A stretch of 37,923 bases of DNA, from positions 1 to 37,923 of the forward strand of contig JAHWKB010000007.1 in NCBI GenBank assembly GCA_019348115.1, in the 5' to 3' direction. The translations under genes and the position numbers were made by a program. Position 1 is the stretch's first letter; each line of letters opens with the position of its first letter. Positions 6,638 through 13,968 of this stretch are shown in pieces. Origin of the DNA: Actinomycetota bacterium. Lineage in GTDB: Bacteria > Actinomycetota > Nitriliruptoria > Nitriliruptorales > Nitriliruptoraceae. The notes below the pieces were generated by a model that had not been told where the DNA came from, ran no database searches, and worked only from the letters and a program-made list of their open reading frames with translations.

Positions 6638-8968
6638 TCAGCCGCGGAGCTCGTCCCGGACGCGCTCGAGGAGCCCGCGGCCCGTGCTGGCGGCGCTGGC
6701 GACGGGGACGCGCACGGGTGCGAGGATGCGGTCGCGGCGCTCCACGGAGGCCCGGAGCCCCGCGGCGAGCTGCGCGGCGAGCGCCTCGGCCTCGCCGCCG
6801 GACTCCTCGTCGAGCTCGCCGCCGAAGGCCGCCGCCTGGACGAGGAGCGTGAAGCGCCCCGCGCGCTCGTCGTCGATCCGGCCCTCGTCGACCCACCGTG
6901 CCAGCACCTCGGCCGTGGTCTCCGACGGGCGCCGTCCCACGCCGTAGCTCCGTGCGGAGGCGTGCAGGTAGCGCTGCGCCGCGAGGATGCGTGACGGCGC
7001 GTCGAGGTCGGGACGGCTCGACCGTCGCACCCGGCCGGCGGCGATGACCGCCGTGACCGCGCCGGCCAGCAGCAGCACCGCCACCACCCCCCACGGGAGG
7101 CCACCCTCGCCGGCGCCGGTCCCGGCGTCCTGGTCGGTTGCGGCGTCCGGCACCGGGGCGTCGGTCGGCGCCGTGGTCGGCGTGTCCGGGACGGGGACGT
7201 CCTCCTCACGACCCTCCAGCTGCTCCTCGAAGGCCTGCAGCTGCTGCTCGCGCTCGGTCATCACGGGGTCGAGGTCCTGCGGCGACGGCTGCAGGGTCGC
7301 GCCGTCGCTGCGCGGGGTGGGCTCGAACTTGATCCAGCCGTACCCCGGGAAGAGCACCTCCACCCACGCGTGCGCGTCCGTCGTCGACACCGTGTAGGTG
7401 TCGAGGTCCTGGCCGGTGGCGGGATCCGCGGGCGACGTCAGCGTGCCCGGGAGGAAGCCGACGGCCACGCGGGCCGGGATGCCCGACGCCCGCAGCATCA
7501 CCGCCATCGCGGTGGCGTAGTACTCGCAGTAGCCCGTCCGGGTCTCGAAGACGAACCGCTCGAGCGCGTCCGAGCCGCGCAACACGTCGACGTCGGTGGA
7601 GTAGACGAACCGGCTGTCGGGTCCGCTGAACCAGTCCTGGAGCGCGAAGGCGCGGTCGACCATCGTCGTCGCACCTGCGGCGGCGTAGACCTCCTCGGCC
7701 TGGGCACCGAGCCGCTCGTACGAGCCGGGCAGCTGCAGCCACGGCGCGACGACCGCCGGGTCCGGCGTCACCTGTCGGAGCTGGTCGATGCCCGGTGAGG
7801 GGACCGTGGCGCGGACGCGGTACTCGAGCCCCTCGGTGACGCCGACCCGGAGGTCGCCACCGACCTGGACCTCGGCGAGGTCACCGGTGGCGACGAAGCC
7901 GCCGACGGTCGAGTACACCATGTCGCCCCGGTCGGGTCCCAGGACCTCGCGGGGCTGGTAGGGGACCGGGACGTAGATGTTGGCGAGGTCGAGCACGGTC
8001 ACGTTGACGAACGCCTCGGACTGCTCGGCGATCGGCGTCTCGGGCGGGAGCGGCCCGTCCACGCTGAACAGCTGGGACGCATCGGGCCGGAAGCTCGGCT
8101 CGTCCGGTGGCCCGAGCCGCCAGGTGTTGTCGTCGAAGGTGTCCAGCGCGGCCAGTCGGAGGTAGGTACGGCGGTCGGCCTGGACCTGGAGGACGTCGCG
8201 GGCCGTGGGGAGCTTGAGGCGGTCGCCGATGTCCACGATCGGCTGGTAGCCCCGCGGATCGTCGCGGCCGGACAGGTCGAGCCACGACGAGCTGCCGTAG
8301 CCAGGGAGGAGGCCCGGCACGACGGCGGCGACGACGAGGGCGAACGCGCCGACGGTCACGCCGGCGCCCGGGACGCGCACCCCGTCGCGGTCGGTGGCGA
8401 AGCCGGCGACGTCGCGGTCGGACTCGAGCAGCAGCACGAGGCCGGCGGCGGCGAGGAACGGCAGCGCCTGCGGCCACGTCCGCCCGGGCGGGAGCGGGAC
8501 GGCCAGCGGCACCACCCACAGGACGGCCGGGACGAGGAGGCCCAGCCCGGCCGAGCGCCAGCGGACGAGCAGCTCGTGGGTGGCGTGGGTGACGAGCCAG
8601 ACCGAGGTCGTGATGATGAGGAGCAGGCCGTCGAGCGGCACCGTCGGCGCCGGCTGGTCGCGGAACTGGCGCAGGCCCTCGCCGAAGAGCGTCGCGGCCT
8701 GACCGAGCTGCTCCGGGCCGGGGAGGAGCGGGCCCGCCGGGAGGTGGACGACGTAGGTGAACACCGTCAGACCGACCAGCGAGCCGACGAGCGAGGCGAG
8801 CATGCCGAAGCCGACCTGGCGGGCGCCGGCGGCGACGGCGAGGGCGAGCAGCACCGCCGCCGCGGTCAGCGGTCGCCACGACGCGTCGGAGAACACCCGC
8901 GTCAGGGACACGAGCGCGGCGGCGACCACGAGGAGGGTGGCCGCGGTGAGGGCGAGCTCGCGCCTCAT
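6638..8968 (-). CDS. TgpA-like membrane transglutaminase
   Basis: 776 residues. Several membrane helices fill the first ~230 residues (LALTAATLLVVAAALVSL and on), then an extracytoplasmic region with a transglutaminase-like core: C481 in TGYCEYYATAMAVMLRASG, H533 in DAHAWVEV and E549 in FEPTPR. The third triad position is Glu where classic enzymes have Asp. A further membrane helix (WGVVAVLLLAGAVTAVIAAG) and a DUF4129-like cytoplasmic tail end the protein. This is the TgpA / DUF3488-transglutaminase-DUF4129 layout known from Pseudomonas TgpA. Substrates are unknown, probably envelope proteins. The ATG 8968 overlaps the DUF58 stop by ATGA and has AGGGG upstream. Confidence 0.9.
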   Translation of the reverse strand: MRRELALTAATLLVVAAALVSLTRVFSDASWRPLTAAAVLLALAVAAGARQVGFGMLASLVGSLVGLTVFTYVVHLPAGPLLPGPEQLGQAATLFGEGLRQFRDQPAPTVPLDGLLLIITTSVWLVTHATHELLVRWRSAGLGLLVPAVLWVVPLAVPLPPGRTWPQALPFLAAAGLVLLLESDRDVAGFATDRDGVRVPGAGVTVGAFALVVAAVVPGLLPGYGSSSWLDLSGRDDPRGYQPIVDIGDRLKLPTARDVLQVQADRRTYLRLAALDTFDDNTWRLGPPDEPSFRPDASQLFSVDGPLPPETPIAEQSEAFVNVTVLDLANIYVPVPYQPREVLGPDRGDMVYSTVGGFVATGDLAEVQVGGDLRVGVTEGLEYRVRATVPSPGIDQLRQVTPDPAVVAPWLQLPGSYERLGAQAEEVYAAAGATTMVDRAFALQDWFSGPDSRFVYSTDVDVLRGSDALERFVFETRTGYCEYYATAMAVMLRASGIPARVAVGFLPGTLTSPADPATGQDLDTYTVSTTDAHAWVEVLFPGYGWIKFEPTPRSDGATLQPSPQDLDPVMTEREQQLQAFEEQLEGREEDVPVPDTPTTAPTDAPVPDAATDQDAGTGAGEGGLPWGVVAVLLLAGAVTAVIAAGRVRRSSRPDLDAPSRILAAQRYLHASARSYGVGRRPSETTAEVLARWVDEGRIDDERAGRFTLLVQAAAFGGELDEESGGEAEALAAQLAAGLRASVERRDRILAPVRVPVASAASTGRGLLERVRDELRG

Positions 8969-10197
8969 CGTCCGACCCCTGCCGCGACCGGCCGGTCCTG
9001 GAGGAGGAGCTGACGCCAGCGCTCGTCGAGCCGGTCGCCGGCCGACACCACCGTGACGCGCCAGCCGGCGATGCGGAGCGCGTCCGCCGTGCGGTCCGCG
9101 TCCCCGGCGGGGCCGCGCCGCCCCGCGAACGTGCCCGCCGCGACGAGCACGGCGAGGCGGGTGCCGAACGACCGGCCGGCACGGACCATGCGTCGGAGCT
9201 CGGCCGGCTCGGGGACGGTCGTCACGGCGATCAGGAGCCCGTCGCCGGCGGCGCCCTGGGCGAGCTGGGTCCACAGCCCGTCGAGGTCGGAGCCGTCGTC
9301 CGGCTCGAGGACCGCGAGCTGCTCGAGCGTCAGCTCCCACGGGACCGCACGCGGCGCGACCGTCAGCGGGCCGGTGACGAGCCGGACGCCGTAGCCGCGC
9401 TCCGAGACGTGGTAGGTCGCCGACGCCGCCGCCGACACGGCCACCTCGAAGGACGAGCTGGGGCCGCTCCCGCGGTGGCTGCCGGCACGCGCGTCGAGCA
9501 CGATCACGGCCTGGGGGGTGGCGCGCGACTCGTCCTGGCGCACCATCAGCTTCCCGCGGTGGGCGGTGGACCGCCAGTGCACCTTCCGGAGGTCGTCGCC
9601 ACGGACGTACTCGCGGATGTTGGCGATCTCGTCGCCGCTGGCCAGCGGACGGGGCCGGCCCTCGCCACCGGAGCCCTGGCTGCCACCGAGCGGGACGGAC
9701 GGCAGCCGCCAGACGGGCGGGTAGACGATGACCTCGTCGGTGACGTCGAACCGGTGCCCGCGGGCGGCGATGCCGAAGGGGTCGCGCAGGCGGACGACGA
9801 GCGGACCGAGGGTGAACCGCCCCCGGTGGCGTCCGTGGAGGCGGTAGCGGACCGACGTCGTCGCGTCGGGCCCGAGCGGGCGCAGCACGAACCGCGGCCC
9901 GTCGGCGATGCCCGTCGGGGCGGTGTCCTCCACCTGCAGGATCGCGGTGGGGAAGCGACCGTTGTTCCGCAGCCGCACCTCGACGACGCCCTCCGCGTCG
10001 TGGAAGAGCCGGGGCGGGTGCACCCCCCGGCGCGCCGTGAGCCGCGCCGACGCGAGCAGCGTGTAGGCGACCGCGAGCCCGACCAGCACCAGCATCGCCA
10101 CGGCGCCCATCTGCAGCTCCGGCACGCCGAAGGCACGCGAGACCCCCCACGCGACGCCGGAGGCCAGCAGGAGGAGACGGCCGCGGTCGGTGAGCAT
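8965..10197 (-). CDS. DUF58 domain protein (MoxR-associated)
   Basis: 410 residues. Two N-terminal hydrophobic segments (LLLLASGVAWGVSRAFGV, MGAVAMLVLVGLAVAYTLL) are followed by a beta-rich region and the DUF58 hallmark REYVRGDDLRKVHWRSTAHRGKLMVRQ, then a von Willebrand A-like end. DUF58 proteins are normally the partner of MoxR ATPases and of transglutaminase-like proteins, exactly the neighbours here. The ATG 10197 is five bases past the MoxR stop and its binding site is weak, so it is likely translated by coupling. Confidence 0.9.
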   Translation of the reverse strand: MLTDRGRLLLLASGVAWGVSRAFGVPELQMGAVAMLVLVGLAVAYTLLASARLTARRGVHPPRLFHDAEGVVEVRLRNNGRFPTAILQVEDTAPTGIADGPRFVLRPLGPDATTSVRYRLHGRHRGRFTLGPLVVRLRDPFGIAARGHRFDVTDEVIVYPPVWRLPSVPLGGSQGSGGEGRPRPLASGDEIANIREYVRGDDLRKVHWRSTAHRGKLMVRQDESRATPQAVIVLDARAGSHRGSGPSSSFEVAVSAAASATYHVSERGYGVRLVTGPLTVAPRAVPWELTLEQLAVLEPDDGSDLDGLWTQLAQGAAGDGLLIAVTTVPEPAELRRMVRAGRSFGTRLAVLVAAGTFAGRRGPAGDADRTADALRIAGWRVTVVSAGDRLDERWRQLLLQDRPVAAGVGR

Positions 10198-10201
10198 CAG
10201 C

Positions 10202-11188
10202 TCACTCGGTCGGTGCGGGGACGCCGTCGACGACGTCCTCGATGACGCCCACGGCGTCGCGGCCACCGAGCTGGGCCTCGGGACGCAGGATCAGCCGGTG
10301 GGGCAGGACGTGCGGCGCGAGCGCCTTGACGTCGTCCGGCACGACGTAGTCGCGCTGCTCGTAGGCCGCGAAGGCCCGCGCGGCGCGCAGCAGCGCGAGG
10401 CTCGCCCGGGGGGAGGCGCCGAGCTCGACGTCCTCGTGCTCGCGCGTGGCACGGCACAGGGCGACGATGTAGCGCTCGACCGACTCGGCCACGTGGACCT
10501 CGCGGACGACCTCGATCATGGCGGCGACGGTCGCGGCGTCCGTGACCGCGCCCAGCTGGGCCAGCCGGTCGCCGTGCCCGTGCGTGCGCAGGATCTCGAG
10601 CTCCGCGTCGACGTGGGGGTAGCCGACCGACAGCCGCATGAGGAACCGGTCGCGCTGCGCCTCGGGCAGGGGGTAGGTGCCCTCGAGCTCGATCGGGTTC
10701 TGGGTCGCCATCACCATGAACGGCATCCCGAGCTCGTAGGTGGTGCCGTCGATCGTGACCGTCCCCTCCTCCATGCACTCGAGGAGTGCGGACTGGGTCT
10801 TGGGGCCGGCCCGGTTGATCTCGTCGCCGAGGACGAGGTTGGAGAACACCGGGCCCGGGCGGAACTCGAAGTCGCCGGTGTCGGGGGAGTAGACGGTCAC
10901 GCCCGTGACGTCCGAGGGCAGGAGGTCCGGGGTGAACTGGATGCGCGAGACCGAGCAGTCGATCGAGCGCGCGAGCGCCTTGGCGAGGAGCGTCTTGCCG
11001 ACGCCGGGCACGTCCTCGATGAGGAGGTGGCCCTCGGCGAGGAGGGCGACGAGGGCCAGCTGCACGACCTCGGGCTTGCCCTCGATGACGGCCTGGACGT
11101 TGGCGTCGATCGCCGTCAGCGTCTCGGTGACCTGGGCCAGGTCGGGACGCGCACGCCGGCGCGTCGAGCGGGAAGCGGTCGTGGCCAA
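10202..11188 (-). CDS. MoxR family AAA+ ATPase
   Basis: About 328 residues. Walker A is EDVPGVGKTLLAKALA, Walker B/sensor region LVLGDEINRAGPKTQSALLE, and sensor 1 ATQNPIELEGTYPLPEAQRDRF with the arginine finger region following. These are typical of MoxR ATPases, which act as chaperone-like factors with DUF58/VWA partners. The start is uncertain: TTG 11188 has GGTGG about seven bases upstream and fits the conserved length, but GTG 11254 and an internal GTG are in the same frame. It is first in the MoxR-DUF58-TgpA operon. Confidence 0.9.
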   Translation of the reverse strand: MATTASRSTRRRARPDLAQVTETLTAIDANVQAVIEGKPEVVQLALVALLAEGHLLIEDVPGVGKTLLAKALARSIDCSVSRIQFTPDLLPSDVTGVTVYSPDTGDFEFRPGPVFSNLVLGDEINRAGPKTQSALLECMEEGTVTIDGTTYELGMPFMVMATQNPIELEGTYPLPEAQRDRFLMRLSVGYPHVDAELEILRTHGHGDRLAQLGAVTDAATVAAMIEVVREVHVAESVERYIVALCRATREHEDVELGASPRASLALLRAARAFAAYEQRDYVVPDDVKALAPHVLPHRLILRPEAQLGGRDAVGVIEDVVDGVPAPTE

Positions 11189-11291
11189 GTTGGTTCCACC
11201 CGGTTCGACAGAGGACTGATGCCGGACGGGCGCCACCGCTGCGCCTCCGAGCACAGGAGGGTACCGACGTCGGCGTCCCCTGAAACGGGCG

Positions 11292-11549
11292 TCAGCCGAG
11301 CCGGGAAGTGAACCCTCCCATGTGCTGGCTGGTGGACTCCTCGTCGGGCATGACGAGGGTCTTGAAGTCCTCGTCGGACCAGGGCGACGGCTCGCCGATG
11401 CGCTCGAAGAGGTCGTCGGCGCACGGCTGGCAGGTCACCCAGCGCTTCGCCACCACGACGTCGACGCCCGACGGATCGGTCGCCTCGGTGCTGAACACGA
11501 CGCGCGCGCCCTCGACCCGCTCCTGGCAGCCATCGCACTCGAACGCCAC
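11292..11549 (-). CDS. Small protein with two CxxC motifs, probable zinc-binding
   Basis: 85 residues with CDGC near residue 5 and CQPC near residue 40, spaced as in a small zinc ribbon. There is no membrane segment. I do not recognise the family. Start GTG 11549 has GAGGAG six bases upstream. It is divergent from the TetR gene, with 85 bp between starts, so the TetR protein might control both; this is only inferred from position. Confidence 0.75.
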   Translation of the reverse strand: MAFECDGCQERVEGARVVFSTEATDPSGVDVVVAKRWVTCQPCADDLFERIGEPSPWSDEDFKTLVMPDEESTSQHMGGFTSRLG

Positions 11550-11574
11550 GTCCGTCTCCTCGGGTCGCCGATAC

Positions 11575-11607
11575 TGACGTCGGTGTCAACCGTACCGGGT
11601 CTACCCT
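11575..11607 (+). promoter_or_regulatory. Possible TetR-gene promoter/operator
   Basis: TGAC-N6-GTCA at 11575-11588 is a short inverted repeat, followed by TACCCT (-10 type) at 11602-11607, 28 bases before the tetR start. TetR regulators often bind a dyad over their own promoter. The arms are only 4 bp, so support is weak. Confidence 0.25.
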
Positions 11608-11634
11608 GACCGCGATGGAGGAAGAGGAGCGCCC

Positions 11635-12252
11635 GTGCCCGACGCACCCGCCGCGACCGCTCCCCGCACGGCCCGGGGCGAGCGGACGGCCGCCCGGCTG
11701 CGCGACGCGGCACGACAGGTGTTCGCTGACCTCGGCTTCGCTGCGGCGCGCGTCGAGGACGTCGTCGAGGTCGCCGGCGTCAGCCACGGCACCTTCTACA
11801 CGTACTACGAGAACAAGGCCGCCGTGCTCGACGCGCTCGTCGACGAGACCGCCGCCGCCCTCCTCGAGGTCGCCGAGGAGCCGTGGGAGGGCGAGGACGT
11901 CGAGGCGACGCTCGAGACCGTGATCGGCCGCTTCGTCGACCTCATCCTCCGCGAGGCAGCCGTGATCGCGACCTGGCTCGAGGCGAGCGCCCACGACCCG
12001 CACTTCCGCGACCGGCTCCGGCTCGTCCGCGGACGGGTGGCGACCCAGGTCGCCGGGCACATCGCGCCGGTCTCCCGCGCGGGCCACGACCCGGAGGTCG
12101 TCGCCGGCGCGCTCGTCGCGATGGTGGAGGGCTACGCGACGCGCGGCCTCCTCACCGCCGCGGACGCCGACCGCGCCGCCGCGGTCCGCACGCTGGCCCG
12201 GTTGTGGGCGGGTGGCCTGCAGCGGGTGGCGGACAGCGGGGGCGCGGGATGA
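11635..12252 (+). CDS. TetR family transcriptional regulator
   Basis: 205 residues. The N-terminal helix-turn-helix is at about residues 16-65 (RLRDAARQVFADLGFAAARVEDVVEVAGVSHGTFYTYYENKAAV as successive segments), with the GTFYTYYENK block typical of the recognition helix. The C-terminal half is a helical ligand and dimer domain whose ligand cannot be guessed. Start GTG 11635 follows GAGGAG at five bases. Its stop overlaps the start of the methionine aminopeptidase gene by ATGA, an unusual pairing for an essential housekeeping enzyme. Confidence 0.92.
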   Translation: MPDAPAATAPRTARGERTAARLRDAARQVFADLGFAAARVEDVVEVAGVSHGTFYTYYENKAAVLDALVDETAAALLEVAEEPWEGEDVEATLETVIGRFVDLILREAAVIATWLEASAHDPHFRDRLRLVRGRVATQVAGHIAPVSRAGHDPEVVAGALVAMVEGYATRGLLTAADADRAAAVRTLARLWAGGLQRVADSGGAG

Positions 12253-13016
12253 TCGTCCGCAAGTCGCAGGCGGAGATCGACGCGCTCCGCGAGGCGGGGC
12301 GCGTCGTCGCCGTCGCCCACGAGGCGATCCGCGAGGCGGCCGTCGTTGGCACCACCCTCCTCGAGCTCGACGCCATCGCCGACCAGGTGCTCCGGGACGC
12401 GGGCGCCACGTCCGCGTTCCGCGGCTACCAGCCCCACTTCGCCCCGTCTCCGTTCCCGGGTGTCATCTGCGCGTCCGTGAACGACGTCGTCGTGCACGGC
12501 ATCCCGGACCACTACGCGCTGCAGGACGGCGACGTCTGCAGCATCGACCTCGGCGCCGTGCTCGACGGCTGGGTCGGGGACGCCGCGGTGACCCATCTCA
12601 TCGGCACGCCGCGCCCCGAGGACGTCGAGCTCGCGCGTCGCACCGACGAGGCGCTGGCCGCCGGCATCGCGGCCGCCGTGCCCGGCAACCGCATCGGCGA
12701 CATCGCCGCCGCGATCGGGGCCATCGCGGCGGCGCACGGCTACGGGACGCCCGCGGGGTGGGGCGGCCACGGTGTCGGCCGCGAGATGCACGAGGACCCG
12801 TCGGTGCCCAACGAGGGCCGCCCGGGGCGCGGGCTGAAGCTCAAGCCGGGGCTCGTGATCGCGATCGAGCCGATGTTCATGGCCGGCGGCGGGCACGACG
12901 TCCGCATCGACGCCGACGGCTGGACGGTGCGCACCGTCGACGGCACCCGCGCCGCCCACAGCGAGCACACCATCGCCGTGACCGAGGACGGCCCCCGGAT
13001 CCTCACCACCCCCTGA
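12249..13016 (+). CDS. map: Methionine aminopeptidase, type I
   Basis: 255 residues. It removes the N-terminal methionine of new proteins in the cytoplasm. The five metal ligands of the family are visible: D100 and D111 (SIDLGAVLDGWVGD), H174 (GGHGVGREMHEDP), E207 (AIEPMF) and E239 (SEHTIAV). The substrate-site His is in FGYQPHF-like form (GYQPHFAPSPFPG). No N-terminal zinc-finger or SH3-binding extension is present. ATG 12249 overlaps the tetR stop, so the two are cotranslated. A hairpin 16 bases after the stop separates it from the dcw promoter. Confidence 0.96.
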   Translation: MIVRKSQAEIDALREAGRVVAVAHEAIREAAVVGTTLLELDAIADQVLRDAGATSAFRGYQPHFAPSPFPGVICASVNDVVVHGIPDHYALQDGDVCSIDLGAVLDGWVGDAAVTHLIGTPRPEDVELARRTDEALAAGIAAAVPGNRIGDIAAAIGAIAAAHGYGTPAGWGGHGVGREMHEDPSVPNEGRPGRGLKLKPGLVIAIEPMFMAGGGHDVRIDADGWTVRTVDGTRAAHSEHTIAVTEDGPRILTTP

Positions 13017-13031
13017 CCCCATCGCGGGTCC

Positions 13032-13066
13032 CGGCCGGGGTACCGGCCGCACCTCGCGACGTCGCG
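13032..13066 (+). terminator. Hairpin(s) after map
   Basis: CGGCCGG-GGTA-CCGGCCG at 13032-13049 is a perfect 7-bp stem 15 bases past the map stop. It is followed by the 12-bp palindrome CGCGACGTCGCG at 13055-13066. No T-run. A transcription end here would isolate map from the division genes. Confidence 0.5.
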
Positions 13067-13252
13067 GGACGGCCAGGCGCTCCACTCCGCGCCACCTCGC
13101 CGGTCTCGGAACGCGGATCTGCGGCGTTCTGGGGCGGATACGTCCGTTCTGCGTGCCCTCTGGCGATGGTGAGCCGGCGGGCACCCGGAGTGACGGCGAT
13201 GGAGTTACACGCGTGTAACCCCCTGAATCTGCCGCTTCTGCGCGGAACATCG
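13067..13252 (+). other. Gene-free region upstream of the dcw promoter
   Basis: No credible gene is seen here. Structures are an inverted repeat GAACGC-N9-GCGTTC at 13109-13129 and the 16-bp palindrome at 13204-13219, annotated separately. Confidence 0.5.
13204..13219. promoter_or_regulatory. Perfect 16-bp palindrome upstream of the mraZ promoter
   Basis: GTTACACGCGTGTAAC is fully self-complementary. It lies 33 bp before the -35 hexamer, roughly -70 to -85 from the likely start, a common place for an activator dimer. I cannot name the protein. Confidence 0.6.
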
Positions 13253-13281
13253 TTGACGGTGGAGCGTCGGGGGCGTACGGT
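13253..13281 (+). promoter_or_regulatory. mraZ/dcw promoter (-35 TTGACG, -10 TACGGT)
   Basis: TTGACG at 13253-13258 and TACGGT at 13276-13281 are separated by exactly 17 bp, the best sigma-70-type pair in the window. Transcription would start near 13288, giving a leader of about 58 bases before MraZ. GTGGAG repeats overlap the spacer, the -10 and the start. Confidence 0.75.
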
Positions 13282-13320
13282 GGAGCGAAGTGGAGGACCT
13301 GCCCATCGATGTGGTGGAGG
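13258..13320 (+). promoter_or_regulatory. Four GTGGAG repeats, candidate MraZ operator
   Basis: GTGGAG occurs at 13259-13264, 13280-13285, 13290-13295 and 13314-13319. The first three are 21 and 10 bp apart, i.e. on one face of the helix; the first two share the longer GGTGGAGCG. MraZ is known to bind short G-rich direct repeats (TGGG-type in E. coli) at its own promoter, so this is most likely the autoregulatory site of the cluster. Confidence 0.65.
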
Positions 13321-13345
13321 CAGGCGGGCGAGCAGGACGGGCCGG

Positions 13346-13768
13346 ATGTTCCTGGGAGAGCACCAGCACACGCTGGACGCGAAGGGGCGCGTGATCCTGC
13401 CTGCGCGCTTCCGCGAGCGGCTCTCGTCCGGGCTCGTGTTCGCGCCGTCGCAGGACCGCTGCATCGACGTCTACCCCCTGACGGGCTTCGAGAAGCGGGT
13501 CGAGGAGCTGCGCTCCCTGCCGCGCGAGGACCTGCGTGCCCGGGGCTACCTCCGGGTGTTCCTGGCCGGCGCGCAGGAGGAGAAGCCCGACGCGCAGGGG
13601 CGCGTGACGATCCCGCCGCGCCTGCGCGAGTACGCCTCGCTCGACAAGGAACTGACCATCAACGGCGCGGACACCAAGCTCGAGATCTGGGACCGCGACA
13701 CCTGGGAGCAGTACCGCACGAACGCCGAGGACGCCTTCGCGAACCTCGACGCCCCGTTCCTGTTCTGA
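13346..13768 (+). CDS. mraZ: Transcriptional regulator MraZ
   Basis: 140 residues, normal length. It has two AbrB-like swapped-hairpin repeats, each with the DxxGRVxxPxRxR motif: DAKGRVILPARFRE and DAQGRVTIPPRLRE. MraZ forms a ring and binds direct repeats in front of its own operon, usually as repressor of the dcw genes. ATG 13346 is chosen because the family begins MFLGEHQHTLD; the binding site AGGA is weak. It heads the cluster directly downstream of the promoter with GTGGAG repeats and is followed after 11 bases by a small unknown gene. Confidence 0.96.
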   Translation: MFLGEHQHTLDAKGRVILPARFRERLSSGLVFAPSQDRCIDVYPLTGFEKRVEELRSLPREDLRARGYLRVFLAGAQEEKPDAQGRVTIPPRLREYASLDKELTINGADTKLEIWDRDTWEQYRTNAEDAFANLDAPFLF

Positions 13769-13779
13769 GGAGAAGAGCC

Positions 13780-13968
13780 ATGCACACGATCAGCGACCTG
13801 CTCCGGGCCATCGACACGCTGCCCGCGCGCGACCGCGACGAGGCGGTGACCGAGCTCGAGTCCATCCTGGAGCTGCAGGAGGGACCGCGTCAGGTCGCGC
13901 TCGGGCTCATGGCGCTCGACCTCGTCACCTTCAGCCCCGAGATCACGTTCCCGGTCCCGTCCGCATGA
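13780..13968 (+). CDS. Unknown 62-residue protein between mraZ and rsmH
   Basis: The sequence starts MHTISDLLRAIDTLPARDRD and is acidic and helical through about residue 45, then ends in a hydrophobic/Pro stretch (TFSPEITFPVPSA). No known family comes to mind; no Cys and no clear membrane helix. It is likely real: AGGAGA lies about eight bases before ATG 13780, and its TGA overlaps the rsmH ATG (ATGATG at 13965-13970), while rsmH itself has no visible binding site, so rsmH translation seems to depend on it. Position suggests a link to mraZ or rsmH function or just translational coupling. Confidence 0.7.
   Translation: MHTISDLLRAIDTLPARDRDEAVTELESILELQEGPRQVALGLMALDLVTFSPEITFPVPSA

Noticed and set aside
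6638-10150. A single 1170-residue protein covering TgpA and upstream sequence
   Set aside because: The part before 8968 is out-of-frame translation of the DUF58 gene; the TgpA-like protein has its own ATG and ribosome site at 8968.
13309-13345. Earlier mraZ start or an upstream reading frame from ATG 13309
   Set aside because: ATG 13309 is in a different frame from MraZ, and the family start MFLGEH fits ATG 13346.
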